Source: Sinonovacula constricta (taxonomy: Eukaryota; Mollusca; Bivalvia; Cardiida; Solecurtidae). From it: DNA of 64,000 nucleotides. The notes below the pieces were generated by a model, which made no database searches, was not told the DNA's origin, and was given only the letters and a program-made list of their open reading frames with translations. Below, piece by piece: positions 23,474 through 57,800 of this stretch. The position numbers were made by a program, and so were the translations under genes. Each line of letters opens with the position of its first letter. The stretch's first letter is position 1. The DNA lies in contig CM017560.1 of the NCBI GenBank assembly GCA_007844125.1, positions 1,966,625-2,030,624 on the forward strand. The letters run 5' to 3'.

Positions 23474-26400
23474 GTTTTTTCTTTGCAAAATGGTAGCTTC
23501 ACGCACGTGTTCGAAATATTTCCTTTAAGCGTTATAGTTGCCGACATGTTCCCATTAATTGGCATTAAAATAGTGTACATGTAATCTTATGATAAACTAT
23601 AACAGAAAGGTACTAACAAGTATGGCTTTTAGTTCAAGGCCAGTAAAAGCTTTCCACCGAAAATGGTGTCTTTGTTCATAAAGAATGTTCTTGAGAACAC
23701 TGTTGCATATTGCCCTAGTATGGTTTGCTATTTCTTTTGTAGTAGAACCATGTGCAATATGATAATTACCACATGCAATTAAATGTCCAGGTCACGATAA
23801 ACAACAATTTAAGCTGTATATTATTAAAGCAGTACAAACAATGGCCGCAACATGCATCTTAAAGCATAACAATCCCCCACCCCTAAAGAAATGCAGGCGC
23901 TATTACGACATTCTTCAGTTGTAAACAATTTACTGAAATTAATCCGATGTAGTGCGTTTAATAAAAAAACACAGTATTTTTATGTTTGGTTGAGACCATT
24001 TTTTCTCTTAGGTATGCGCACATGTTCCATTTTGTATCATGTGTAAGCTGTGTAAAAACCTTACACAAATACACACACCAATTAAATAAATACATTGACC
24101 TGTTACGTTTACTCACGTTTATCACATTTATTACCAAAACTGGAATAGGTTTATGTGATCTTATAATCTTTCGTGTAAAGCAAAACAGAAAAGACACATA
24201 GAAAAAACGAATTCACTATATCAAATAGATATAGCATACAATCTTTTCATTTTTAGCAGAAGGTGATCCAGATTCGTCTTTTCTTTACATATAAACATGT
24301 TCTATTTAGTTAAAAATAGAGTATGATTTAGTTAAGTAACAAATTGTTCTTGATGTGTTTTAAATGGAAGACTTTTATTTTAATATATATAACATGTTCA
24401 AATACGAAAAGTATTTATGAAAGGTGTTTTAATGACATCGACTATAGTCATTAAAGCTAAAACACCACCACATTTTTACACTTATTTTAGTATAATTATA
24501 ATTATGATAATAATTGCATTAGCCATAAAGCAAAAATTTTGCAACTACTTCTTTCAGTTAAATACTTTGAAAATATGACTCGATCAACATTCAAGCATAG
24601 TTTATTTGTACAACTTTGTTAAATATTGGTTGCAGCAGCATTGGTCAGATAATTATACACATGCTTAAGTGACATTATTAAAGTGTTTCTCATATGCTTG
24701 AACATATTTCCTAAACAAAGCATTATGAACATTTTTGTGATGTAAACCAGTTCATGTTTATTAAAGCAAGGGGACCCGATACCGCCTGCTAGACTGTTCT
24801 GAAACAGACAAGTTCATGATAAACACACGGCTCAATTTTTCTTTGATTGAAACCATATATGTTTTTTTCATTTTTCATGCGATTTAATGTATTTTTGAAT
24901 GTAACTACCCTTTGAATTTCCTGTATGTGCAAACCCACTTCATGTTTTAAATTCTAGTCAATTTAAGCTTTTTAAGCGAACTGTTTTAATAAAATTACAC
25001 AGCCTTTAATATGCCTCGATTAATGTTATAATAATCAATGACTGCACTGGGAGTAGAACTGTCTTGTATCTACAGGAATTATTTTATAAGAGTACATGGC
25101 GTTGATGTTTGTTTAAAAAGCTAAAACTCTTATAAAGACAACTGGTATTTTAACATTTGAAAGTCAAAATCAAATAATAAAAAACCGTACTGAGAAAATT
25201 GTGACAATAAAAATATTGCTGATTGCACTGATAAGTGAATTTTTAATCTTTAACATGTAAGTTCACGTCAGACATTGTCAGACATTTAGGTTCACATGCA
25301 TTTATTAAAATGCGCACTGATACATACAATCAACTAACCAAAGCATAGTCCAGTCTTACATAATAGTGCTCATTCAAGCAATACCTTTTTCTTTCGAACG
25401 CTATTGTCAAATATTCTATCAATCGTTCACACACAACAACAAAGCAATGCACGAACAAAAACTATCTTGGACTTAGATGACGGGCTAAATGCGCCTGTTT
25501 GATTGATAAATGCGCTGGCGTACGCACTATCGGACCTATGTTCGTTAGTTTCATTGCGTATCCGACAGTTTGCCTATATCTAGTACTTGCAACAACTGGC
25601 TTGTTCTGAGGAATATACTGGCTTGTTCTGAATATACTTCAGTTAATAAAAGTTGTTTACAACATTACCTCACCTGTTCGGTAGTACAAATCGTGAAATA
25701 GATTGCTTTCAAATCTTTAAATATACACGATACCAGCTAATATACATAGTAAATTCCCTCTATTAAGACCACCTCTCGTTCTGACTCAAAGTGGTCTTAA
25801 AAGAAAGTTGGTCTTAATTGTGAGTATGGGTGAGCACGCGAAACCGGCATTGTTTATTATGAAAGTGTCCGGCTTATACGTTTCTGATCATTGAAAATGG
25901 GCGTAAATCACACAAATAAAGACAGGCTAATACACTTCTTAAATTATTCTGCCATTTATGTATTGAACATATTTTAATCACATAAATCAATGAAAATTAC
26001 GTATGTCAGTCATTGAAAAAGCTGTCAATTGTTGTTCCATGGTTTATTTTAACAGAGCAATGTTGTTGAAAGAATGCAGAAGCAAGAATGAGCGAAAACA
26101 AGTCTGATGGTGTGCATTTATTTCTATTGCTGTCTGCCATGCGCATAATAGTTTTTCCTCAATAAAACAAAGAGCTAATCAATACAATGGATAAAAAGTT
26201 TCGATTTTTTTAATCGGCACTAATGACATCACATTTATATTCTACATCAAAAACCTTTAAACTCATAATTTGTCATAATTATTGCAACAATGCTAGCAAA
26301 TGTATTACCACTTCTAAGATTGCTATTTACCTGTATTAATCTGTCCAACCTCGCCGACAAGTTAACTGTTTTCACACTTTCTTTGATTGATCCGATCAAT

Positions 26401-27232
26401 AAGCGCCTAACTGATGAAAATCATGATCTTGAGTGACCAGGTGTTCTAGTTTGTAAACTGAAAACAAGCTGGAGCACTATTTTGCTTATTAGCGAGTGCA
26501 AATTACAATATACTTTTTGTTCTTCCGGCCAAGATCGTCAATTGTGAGCACTTGTGGTCAGTATGTTCATAGAAAATACACAATTATGTTCTAGAGGGGT
26601 TGGTCGTACTGCCGGGTTAGCGGCGTGCTCGTTGTTGTGGTTAGATGTTTCAATGAATAACAAAGTCAAATAGTTTGTAATTAAGAAAAGGTAAATAAGA
26701 AAAGGTCCTATCAAAATAACCACTTACATTTAAGTATAAACTACCTCTAGACCAAGGCAAACAGGGTAGTAGGAGCGGTCGCATTAGTAGCGTGGTCGTT
26801 AGTTGGCATTTTAAAAATCCAAAACCGTTTGTCCAACTGTCGGATATCATATTAAGAGTAACATTTTTGTTTATATGTATTATAAATATAGTGGGGACCG
26901 CTTTGATTTTCACCCAGACTGACCTTGCGTCATAGTCGAAGCGCGCAATACCAGATCCGTTATCAAAACTTCTTTCACATTAATATATTCAAGAAGCATT
27001 TGACGTGATTCCCATCTAAACGGGCAAGGAAATTCAGCCAACAAAACGATTCGTTATATCTCAATTTAATGAAAGTACAATATAGTAACGTGGCAATTCC
27101 TATTGCTTATGTTAAAGAAAATATATTAAATAATGCGTACGCATGAGCCATATTGTATGTCTTAATTTTTTTACAGAATGTTGAAAAAAGGAAAACGACA
27201 ATTTTTTAAATTTTATTATCTTTATCTCTATA

Positions 27233-27273
<41 letters not shown>

Positions 27274-28633
27274 GTAATCAAAGCGTACAGAAGCGCTGTG
27301 TGGGCGGTGTAAGCTTTACCCTGCAAGCGATTACAATGTGCAAACAATGGTCAAAATGATTCCATAGTAAATCAAATGTACAACGCAATGAAAATTGGAA
27401 AACAGGCAGAGTATTCAGTTACAAGTAAACACCTCTTTCAAAATATAGATTATTCATTGGGACAAAAGTAACATCAGAGTCACTAACATCCGATAATAGA
27501 AACCATTTTATTAACCATTTTATACTTTCTATATAATTTTGCCTTTTAACTTAAGTTAGGTTCTACAATAAATGCTCAAATACATGCTACAGGATTCAAC
27601 CAAAGTTTGAAATTAACTTCGACATCTTACGTTCCTGTGATCTGAATATAAAAATCATTAGCTAAAAACGTTTTAAAAGAGGAATCACCCCAGGCTTTTT
27701 CATATAACTAGAATAAGTCCAGGCTACTTCTAACAACAAAGGAAACACACATAAAATAACACCTAATAAAAAACGAGCTAGGCAATGCAACGTTTTGAAG
27801 CTAAAGCTAAAACTAATTCTAGACTTTATGTTTTCATTCACCTGATAACAAGTGATTTATCTCCATACTACGTGAATATGTTGCAAATTAAAAGAGAATT
27901 TACGCAACAAAGCACACACAACAAATATGGCCGAAACCAGATTATGCAGTGGCGAATCGTCATTGGACTCAACACAAGAGGTCCGAATACAAACAGCAGA
28001 ACAGAACATAATATTATTTCGACTTTTGGAAAGTATATCGTCCTAAAATGCAATATAAACAAATCATACATATACATGTAGTATTTCAAGTGACTAGTGA
28101 GGATTTTACCACATTTTAAAGTTAACTTTAAAGTTAAACTTATTTCTGATATTGTCCAAAGATAAATGATGACCGAAATTCCAATGCATGAAAGCGCCGC
28201 ATTTCACTTTTTCATGAAAACAACAATGGCGCAATCAATAGGACTTTCCAGGAACGAATTCCTATAGACGCCGCGCGCTGGCCAGGCGACGAAAATGCGT
28301 ACCACTTATAAAACTATGTAAAACTTTCTTACTTATTTGATTTTCTGTAAAAAAATATGCATGAAAATCTCGAGACGGCACCGAAAACGTTTCAGTATGT
28401 ATTTTATCCTGGAGAGTATGCACGGGAACATCTATTAAATTAGACCGAAATTACATAATTTAAGGAAGCTACGACCCTGTGCTGGCGATTTCTTTGTACC
28501 AAAAGTAGTGAACTAATTTATCGGCATTCGTTAAAAAGGTTTTTGGTTCGGTGAGTGGCTGACGATGGGTCAGCTGTGTATAGATTCTGACAGGACGGGC
28601 CGATTTTGATTTATTTAACACGTTGAATTTAAT
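23474..28633. other. non-coding part of unit 2 between exons
   Basis: Counterpart of 13188-18340 with a few substitutions and one- to nine-base indels (for example extra bases near 24870). No exon is supported. Confidence 0.55.
27233..27273 (+). repeat. (CTGT)n microsatellite (unit 2)
   Basis: Copy of the tetranucleotide tract at 16941-16980, with nearly the same number of units. Confidence 0.95.
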
Positions 28634-51010
<22,377 letters not shown>

Positions 51011-51029
51011 AGCTACATATGAATATTTG

Positions 51030-51035
51030 AATAAA
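51030..51035 (+). terminator. poly(A) signal of the RPTP gene
   Basis: AATAAA, 20 bases after the stop codon. It directly abuts the left terminal repeat of a transposon-like element starting at 51036, so the mRNA 3' end would fall inside that element. Confidence 0.6.
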
Positions 51036-51774
51036 CAGTCAACTCTCGTTATCTCAAATTTCAAGGGACCATAGAAAATAGTTTGAATTATCCGAATTTA
51101 AGGATAGTTGGTGTAAAATCTTTAAAATCTTACCTACTACACGATGACTGGTAATGACTGAAATTCCTTGTTATATCTGCCACTGTAAACTAAGTTTTTG
51201 CAAGTTTGTGTGGTTTTGCATGTTTTGCATATTAGATGTTTTACAAGGTAGTGGAAGAAAGATAAAATCACTAACGCGACCTCTCATTCTATTTACAAGT
51301 TCAGAAGGCCGTGTCAACAAGTTCTCAAAAACTGTTACAACAACAAGTACAAACTGAAACACTTTAATCAACGTTAATTGATTTACGGAATTGTTGTTTA
51401 ATAAATCAGCTAATTAAATAATAATCGATTAACCTCTTCTCTAAATTAAGTGACATCCTGATTGCCGAAAATTGGCGATAAAACTCGCGCCCAAATCTTC
51501 GCTAGTTTCACGGTAAGTGTGAAAATCGCTATTGTTGCCGTTTTGCATCTTATAGCAATTTGAAGTTTGAGATAGACCAACTGATTTCAACAGTTTTGTA
51601 CGTGTGGGGACAAAGAATTTAGTTTGATATATCCGATAATTTGACACATCCGAATTTGATGTAAGCGGAGTCGAACTATTTAGAAACTATAGGGAAAAAA
51701 ACGGGACCGTAGAAAACAGTTTGACATAACCGTAAATTTGAGATAACCGATTTTGAGATAACGAGAGTTTACTG
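51036..51774. mobile_element. non-autonomous DNA transposon (CAGT ends) at the RPTP 3' end
   Basis: The left end CAGTCAACTCTCGTTATCTC and the reverse complement of the right end (CAGTAAACTCTCGTTATCTC) form terminal inverted repeats that continue as CAAA. Inside, a block like GGGACCATAGAAAATAGTTTGA near the left is repeated directly near the right (51704-51725). CAGT-type ends followed by a repeated 'cgttatctc' phrase are common in pogo/Tc1-like elements of molluscs. No transposase is encoded. The TA expected at each flank is clear only on the right. Confidence 0.7.
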
Positions 51775-52428
51775 TATATTCAAAGTATACAAAACAGTTC
51801 GAATTGTACGTTATACGTTTGGGGTCTTATTTGTAAATTGTACTGATAGATAAAGGTAGGTTATTGTGACTCCCTAGGTTACAACGCTTCGAATGTGTCT
51901 TTTCATCTTACAAATGATATGAGACTTTGCAATAACATGTTGACTGCAATTTCTCACTTTTTGACAGAATTTGACATATCAATTATTTAAAGACGTACGC
52001 TAAAAATGTAACAGGCAAAACATAATAAGGCGTGCTTGTATTTGTCAATATATGATGACATGATGACATTCACGAATAAATATCGAAAATGTACACAAAT
52101 AAATAATAGGCAAAAAACGCAGTTATAAAAGAGGAAGATGAACTTTTTTATTTATTAGTGCGGTATACTTATATTCCAATTTGTGAAAAGTCCATGTCAT
52201 ACTTTTACATGACATATTTTTTTTCAAATAAATATTCATTTTTCATTATAATTTTGTTATTTTGATATTTTAGGGCAAAAGGAAATAATTTAACAATTAG
52301 GGAAATCGCTAATACCCTTTTATCATTGTTGGCTGTATTTTTTGCATGAGTAATGTTTTTGTAATATGTGTTTTGTAGAACCTTTTTGTTTTTGTAATAT
52401 GTGTTTTGTAAAGCTTTTTTTTAAAATT

Positions 52429-52431
<3 letters not shown>

Positions 52432-52487
<56 letters not shown>
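52432..52487 (+). repeat. (ATA)n microsatellite
   Basis: About 18 trinucleotide units. The tyrosine run on the reverse strand is an artefact of it. Confidence 0.95.
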
Positions 52488-52532
52488 TGATGAATGAAAA
52501 TTGTGAATTACATAATTTAAAATCTACTGCCA

Positions 52533-52621
52533 CTGTCTGTCTGTCTGTCTGTCTCTCTCTGTGTCTCTGTCTGTCTCTATCTGTCTTTATCTGTCTTCTT
52601 CTGTCTCTCTCCCTCTCTCTC

Positions 52622-52667
<46 letters not shown>

Positions 52668-52688
52668 CATATATATATATATATATAT
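52533..52688 (+). repeat. compound (GTCT)n / (TC)n / (AT)n microsatellite
   Basis: GTCT units interrupted by TCTCTC stretches, then a perfect GTCT run from about 52625, ending in a short AT run at 52669-52688. Confidence 0.93.
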
Positions 52689-54392
52689 TAAATTAAAAGC
52701 TGCACTGCATGCATATTTTTTCTCTTACATGCAAACAGTTACTTGACTAACATCATGTCAAACTGCTGCAACTATCTCTTATTGACTGCTGTAATATTTA
52801 CTACATCCACAGAGCTATTCTGTTATTGCAGAACAGTGTCATTTATATTAACTATCTTAAAACATTGAAGGAGCTGCAGAGAACTGTTCCGTAAAGCAAA
52901 TTTGTCGTCTAGTAATTATTTTGATGCCTATCTCGATGACTTGTTTTATCTGTAAGAAAACAATGGCGTAAACTTCATGTGATGTTCTCCACTGCATTTT
53001 ACTTTTGATAACACAACTTGTTATGCCCTTTGTGCTTATAAACTTACAAGTAATACTAACCGCTCAGTCGATTGTTTCTTTGTTTATTCGTTCTTGATTT
53101 GTCATGTAAAAAGCATGCGTACTAAAGAAAAAAACGCAATTTCGGATATTTGTTATTTGTGTATGTTTATTTACCAATGGAAAGAGGAATTTCTAACACC
53201 TTTAATTATACACAAATCAACATGTGTGTATCGTTCGATTATATTGAATTTACAGTATGAACATCAAGTTTTTGTTCCATATTTCTGCACCATAATATCA
53301 AATAAAAATAACCAAACATTCATGTATAGTGTGTTGTAAACCATGGTTGATCACAAACATTATTTTGTGAAAATTTATTCTTATTTAAAGAATATATTAC
53401 ATCAGTACAAACAGCTTTTTTAATGTTCCGCTGTGGCAACTATTATTTGTGTAATGTATCGTTTCCGCGTTTTGCAACTTCCTACATTACACTGCATATA
53501 CGCATTTGAGGAGTCCAATTAAAACGTGAATATGTATTTGCAATTCTCTTTATGACTTGTAACGGTTGCTTTTTTTAACACTACCTACAACATCGTTTAG
53601 CACACTGATAGAATAATTATCAGAAAGGTATGTGTATAAGGAATGTATTTGTGCAGCCTTATGATAAACAATATTAAGATAATCAACAATAATTTATGAC
53701 ATGACTTATAATTTAATCTACTAGTCAGGCTGTCTATATCATTTATTTAGATCCTGAGAATTTACGTTCTGAGTAATTTTGTCATATATACAAATAAGCA
53801 CAGTACTTGAACACATAACTTTTTAACAGTTTCAAATGTTATATTTATATATCTGATAATATTTCATTATAGCAATAAAGTGTGCATATGTTAAGTCTGT
53901 AAACAATTGGCAGGTTATACAAATAAATCTCTATTCTTATCACGGATTTACTGTCTTAGACAAATACATGTACATTCAGATGTATCCGAGAAATATAGAA
54001 ACACGACGCACACATTCATTATGGAAATGTTATGCTATATTAATATAATCGATTCCCAGAAATGTTCCATAATTATCAGCTTATTACAAAAGATAATAGG
54101 AAAACGTGCACTGCATTCGTTCAGTTACTTAGGCAGAATCATACATATACACTAACAGTTTAAAGTACTATACAAAAAGCCTCCTATCTAAATATTTACA
54201 AATGTAATCAACAGTGCTATCTGTACATAAAATATACTTCTGTCAATACAACCTTAGATAGACTACAATCATTACCGACAGAAAGAAAACTCCGTTTGAC
54301 TTCTTAACAGAAAGCATTTTTAGTTTTTCATGCGTGGTTCTCTGTTCAGATGTTTAACATAAACATAAGAGTATAAGTGTTATATAAAGTAT

Positions 54393-54587
54393 AGGCTAAC
54401 ATAATTATAACAAAATATAATGAATATTAATAGGTTAACATAATTATAACAAAATATAATGAATATTAATAGGCTAACATAATTATAACAAAATATAATG
54501 AATATTAATAGGCTAACATAATTATAACAAAATATAATGAATATTAATAGGTTAACATAATTATAACAAAATACAATCAATATTAAA
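54393..54587 (+). repeat. 39-bp minisatellite, five copies
   Basis: Unit starts fall at 54393, 54432, 54471, 54510 and 54549. Each unit reads AGGYTAACATAATTATAACA and so on to ..AATATTAAT. Because 39 is a multiple of three, the reverse strand is open through all copies as a 13-residue hydrophobic repeat. This is not a gene. Confidence 0.95.
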
Positions 54588-54810
54588 TATTCGTTATAAT
54601 TATAACTCCATACGAACTTATCAGTTATAGCCATGCTTGCACATACAGTGTTTAAAGCACTAATCACAAAACTTCAAAGCTGAATACATAGTATTTACAA
54701 ATGTTACCTATGCGCAAATAATCAATACAGGCGAAAGGAGGACGCAGTCTGTCTCCTTAACGAACATTGTCGACTATTCACCGGCTTTTAAGTTTTCCAT
54801 CCTGGTTCTT

Positions 54811-54817
54811 TAATCAG
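54811..54817 (-). CDS. last coding bases of the ITAM-like receptor
   Basis: After TTTTTACAG (minus strand), the bases CTGATTA complete A-D and reach TAA at 54813-54811, so the protein ends ..SLEVAD. Read one phase over, the exon would run LIKEPGWKT before stopping; the phase from the previous exon favours the short ending. Confidence 0.5.
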
Positions 54818-57800
54818 CTGTAAAAATAAAATACAACAGTTTCCTTCTAATCATACGGATAACAATACACTAGAGGGTGATGTTAATTGCAATTATTTGT
54901 TTATATAGCAATCTAACAAACTGTAACGTTCGATCACATGAGGGATTCGGATAAAATATATTGCATTACTAACACAGTTTACACCCCATTTTACCTTCTT
55001 ATTTAGCTCTAGTAAATTATAAGCAATGTAAGATTACTTACTCATGATTTGGCTGCTTAAAATGTAAACTTAACCTAAAGTGTTTTCAAAGTACAACACA
55101 TTGTTTGGGTATGTGTCGATTGTTTATTCGTGTTGAATTATATTTTTGCAACAAAATTTCGACATATGACGACATTCGACAAAGGTTGCAAGAAATACTA
55201 TCAAACAATGTCAAACAATGGGACCCACCTGCTACTTCAAGGCTGGTATATACTGGCTGATTTCTGCTCTGAGTCAATGACTCGTATGTTGGCGTTGCTC
55301 CACTAAAACAGCACATAAAAAGTTAAAAAGTTAATGAGCGTTATATTATATTAGCATTGCATGGTAGGTGAGTGTTTTTATATATAACATTTTTAACATA
55401 AACGATACATTTACTGTAACTACAATGCCCTAAACTTCTAAACATATGTTTATATTTATACAGAAAGATTGAACTATGAAAACTCAAAACTATGAATGTA
55501 CTTATACTTACACGGTTTCTCCTTTGTCAGAGTCTTCTGAAATAATAAGATAATATATATCATCATAATTCGTCTTTGAATATGCATCTTTTACTTTCAA
55601 ATCTTTTGATTTTAACTGTTTGCAGCAGTTTGTTTTTATAAAATACACTTAAATAAAACAAAATAGTGCAACCAATTCATTTATGTAAAAACCTTATTTC
55701 TTCATTACCGGGCCGACAGAGGTTTTTTACCTATTAAAAGGTCCACTCTGTCTCAAGCCCACTCTGCGTATAGAGGATACCAGGTTAGTGTTGATATAGA
55801 TAAATATAATCACACTGGGCTAAGGAAATTAGACAGCACGAGGCTCTGCAGAGTGCTTTCTGATTTTCGGGCCGTGCATGATAACATTTATATATATCAA
55901 CACTAACCTGGCATTCTTTTAATCCCACCATCAACATTTTTTTCAAACAGATTAAAAAGGGAAGCATTTAAATTTACCGCTACTGCTCCTCGCCTACATG
56001 ATCTGACATCCCAATGCAATACATGAAATTCATGCTCGTTCATACAGTAATTCGGCTATCAGAAATAGTTTTTACAATTTTACAGTTAAAACATAAGACA
56101 ATAAACATGTCATTTCTTTTATTTTAATTGCACTATACATCAGGTTGTAATTTTATTGATTACGATAATTAAAAATAATGGTTGCAAAATAACAACAAAA
56201 ATCACACCCTCATGTAAAGTTATACATGAAGTGTGTTATGACAAGGTAACGTGTAACATGCGTTGGTTTTCATGTTTAAGTCTAGAAACGGTGATTTATT
56301 AGCACATTTGTCCACATCTGAGCAGTCAGTTGTATTTGGTTCAACTAAAAGTTGAGCTCTATCTAAACAATTTAAATGTTCATCATGAATCGACATTTGA
56401 TCATCAGGGTCTGTCCTCAGATTAGACAGCTGATTGCTGCTTTCTAAGACAGAAACAGATTCAATTTCCTTCTAAATATGTTAGGATTAAAGCTAAATTT
56501 TGCCTCGAAATCCCCGTATCTCTTCTCTACAACACTGCTTAGGTTTTTACACAATTCTTCATCAAATTCTTTTAATTCACACCAAATGACATCAAACAGC
56601 AGGGACTCGCATTATCTGATATTTTGACAGTTGTTTTTAGTTTTGCAGACTACAAATTCGTATTTTTATTGATTTTATTACTATTCCGAAACAGTTTTAA
56701 TCACGTGCCTGTATCATTTTTTGTTTCAGATTTCTGCAAGTTTTTGAATTGTAAATTTGTACATTTTGATCAAAAAAGTTGAACAGAACATCGGAAGGTC
56801 GCGATGAACTGCCTGGTTAGCTCAGTTGGTTAAGGCGCCGCTACTTAAATTTTCCATCCTGCAGGACAGAGATCATGACGTCGCTCATCTCTTTTTTAAT
56901 GGCCTCTTTTGCTCTATTTAACCAATCTTTATATAATTTGTTCACGTAAACATTCCTGATCGTGTGGTCAAAAAAGAAGTCCGGCTTAGAGCAGGTGCAC
57001 GGGTTAATCAACCGATATTTACAGAGATGGTGGGATAATTTTTTTCTCAAAGTGACATAATCGTTACAATTTAAATGCCCTGCCTACCTACTTTACTTAC
57101 GTTTCTTTGCAGGGTCAGTAGACAGAACAGTGTGAGATTAAACAGTCAAGGCGATAATTTATAATAAGATACAGTATAGAAGGTAGTGACGTCATTTAAA
57201 ACGAAGATGTAAAATCTTTTGACACATTGGAAGTAAAAAATTAAGTAGGAAAATAAGAAAATGACTAAAGAAAAAACACATTCATACCAACACACAACAC
57301 ATCAGAACGCTAAGGACATTAAAGAGGTAATGATTAAAGAGATCCTTAAATAATATAGAAATAGACTAAGGATGTACAGTACAGTTCAGAAGGAACGCCC
57401 TAAGACGCAAGGTATGGAGGAATCCACTACATGTTTTGCTGAAGTGAAACATATGGAGTCACTTCGCGTCAATTTAGAGTCAATAAAATTGGGAACGACA
57501 CCAGGGACAAAATGACCAGGTTTTTCAGCAAAGGCGGACATTATTCAGACACATGTTCCGGGATGTTATATGCATGGTAACATGTTCTTTGTTATTTGTA
57601 AGCAACGTATTAACCTTGTCTTATTTTATCGTATCGTTTTTATATTTAAAAACATTTATAATATGTGCTTCGCTTTTTTTCACAGCACGATGATACGCAA
57701 CCGTTGCTATTCAAGGTCAACGTACACCAGTCATCCGCATGATGAAAGACTGTGCGTAACATGTATTCTAAGTAAATAACTGTTTAAAATGAATAACAAT

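Larger units (their letters stand above)
51775..54810. other. intergenic region between two convergent receptor genes
   Basis: AT-rich. It contains the ATA and GTCT microsatellites and the 39-bp minisatellite, and no supported gene. Confidence 0.55.

Noticed and set aside
54393..54587. CRISPR-like array
   Set aside because: Units are contiguous with no unique spacers, and the sequence is from an animal genome.
54380..54667. 95-codon minus-strand frame with a repeated hydrophobic unit
   Set aside because: Explained by the 39-bp minisatellite, whose unit is a multiple of three.
56811..56845. tRNA gene
   Set aside because: Only the 5' half is present; no T arm, B box or 3' acceptor strand follows.
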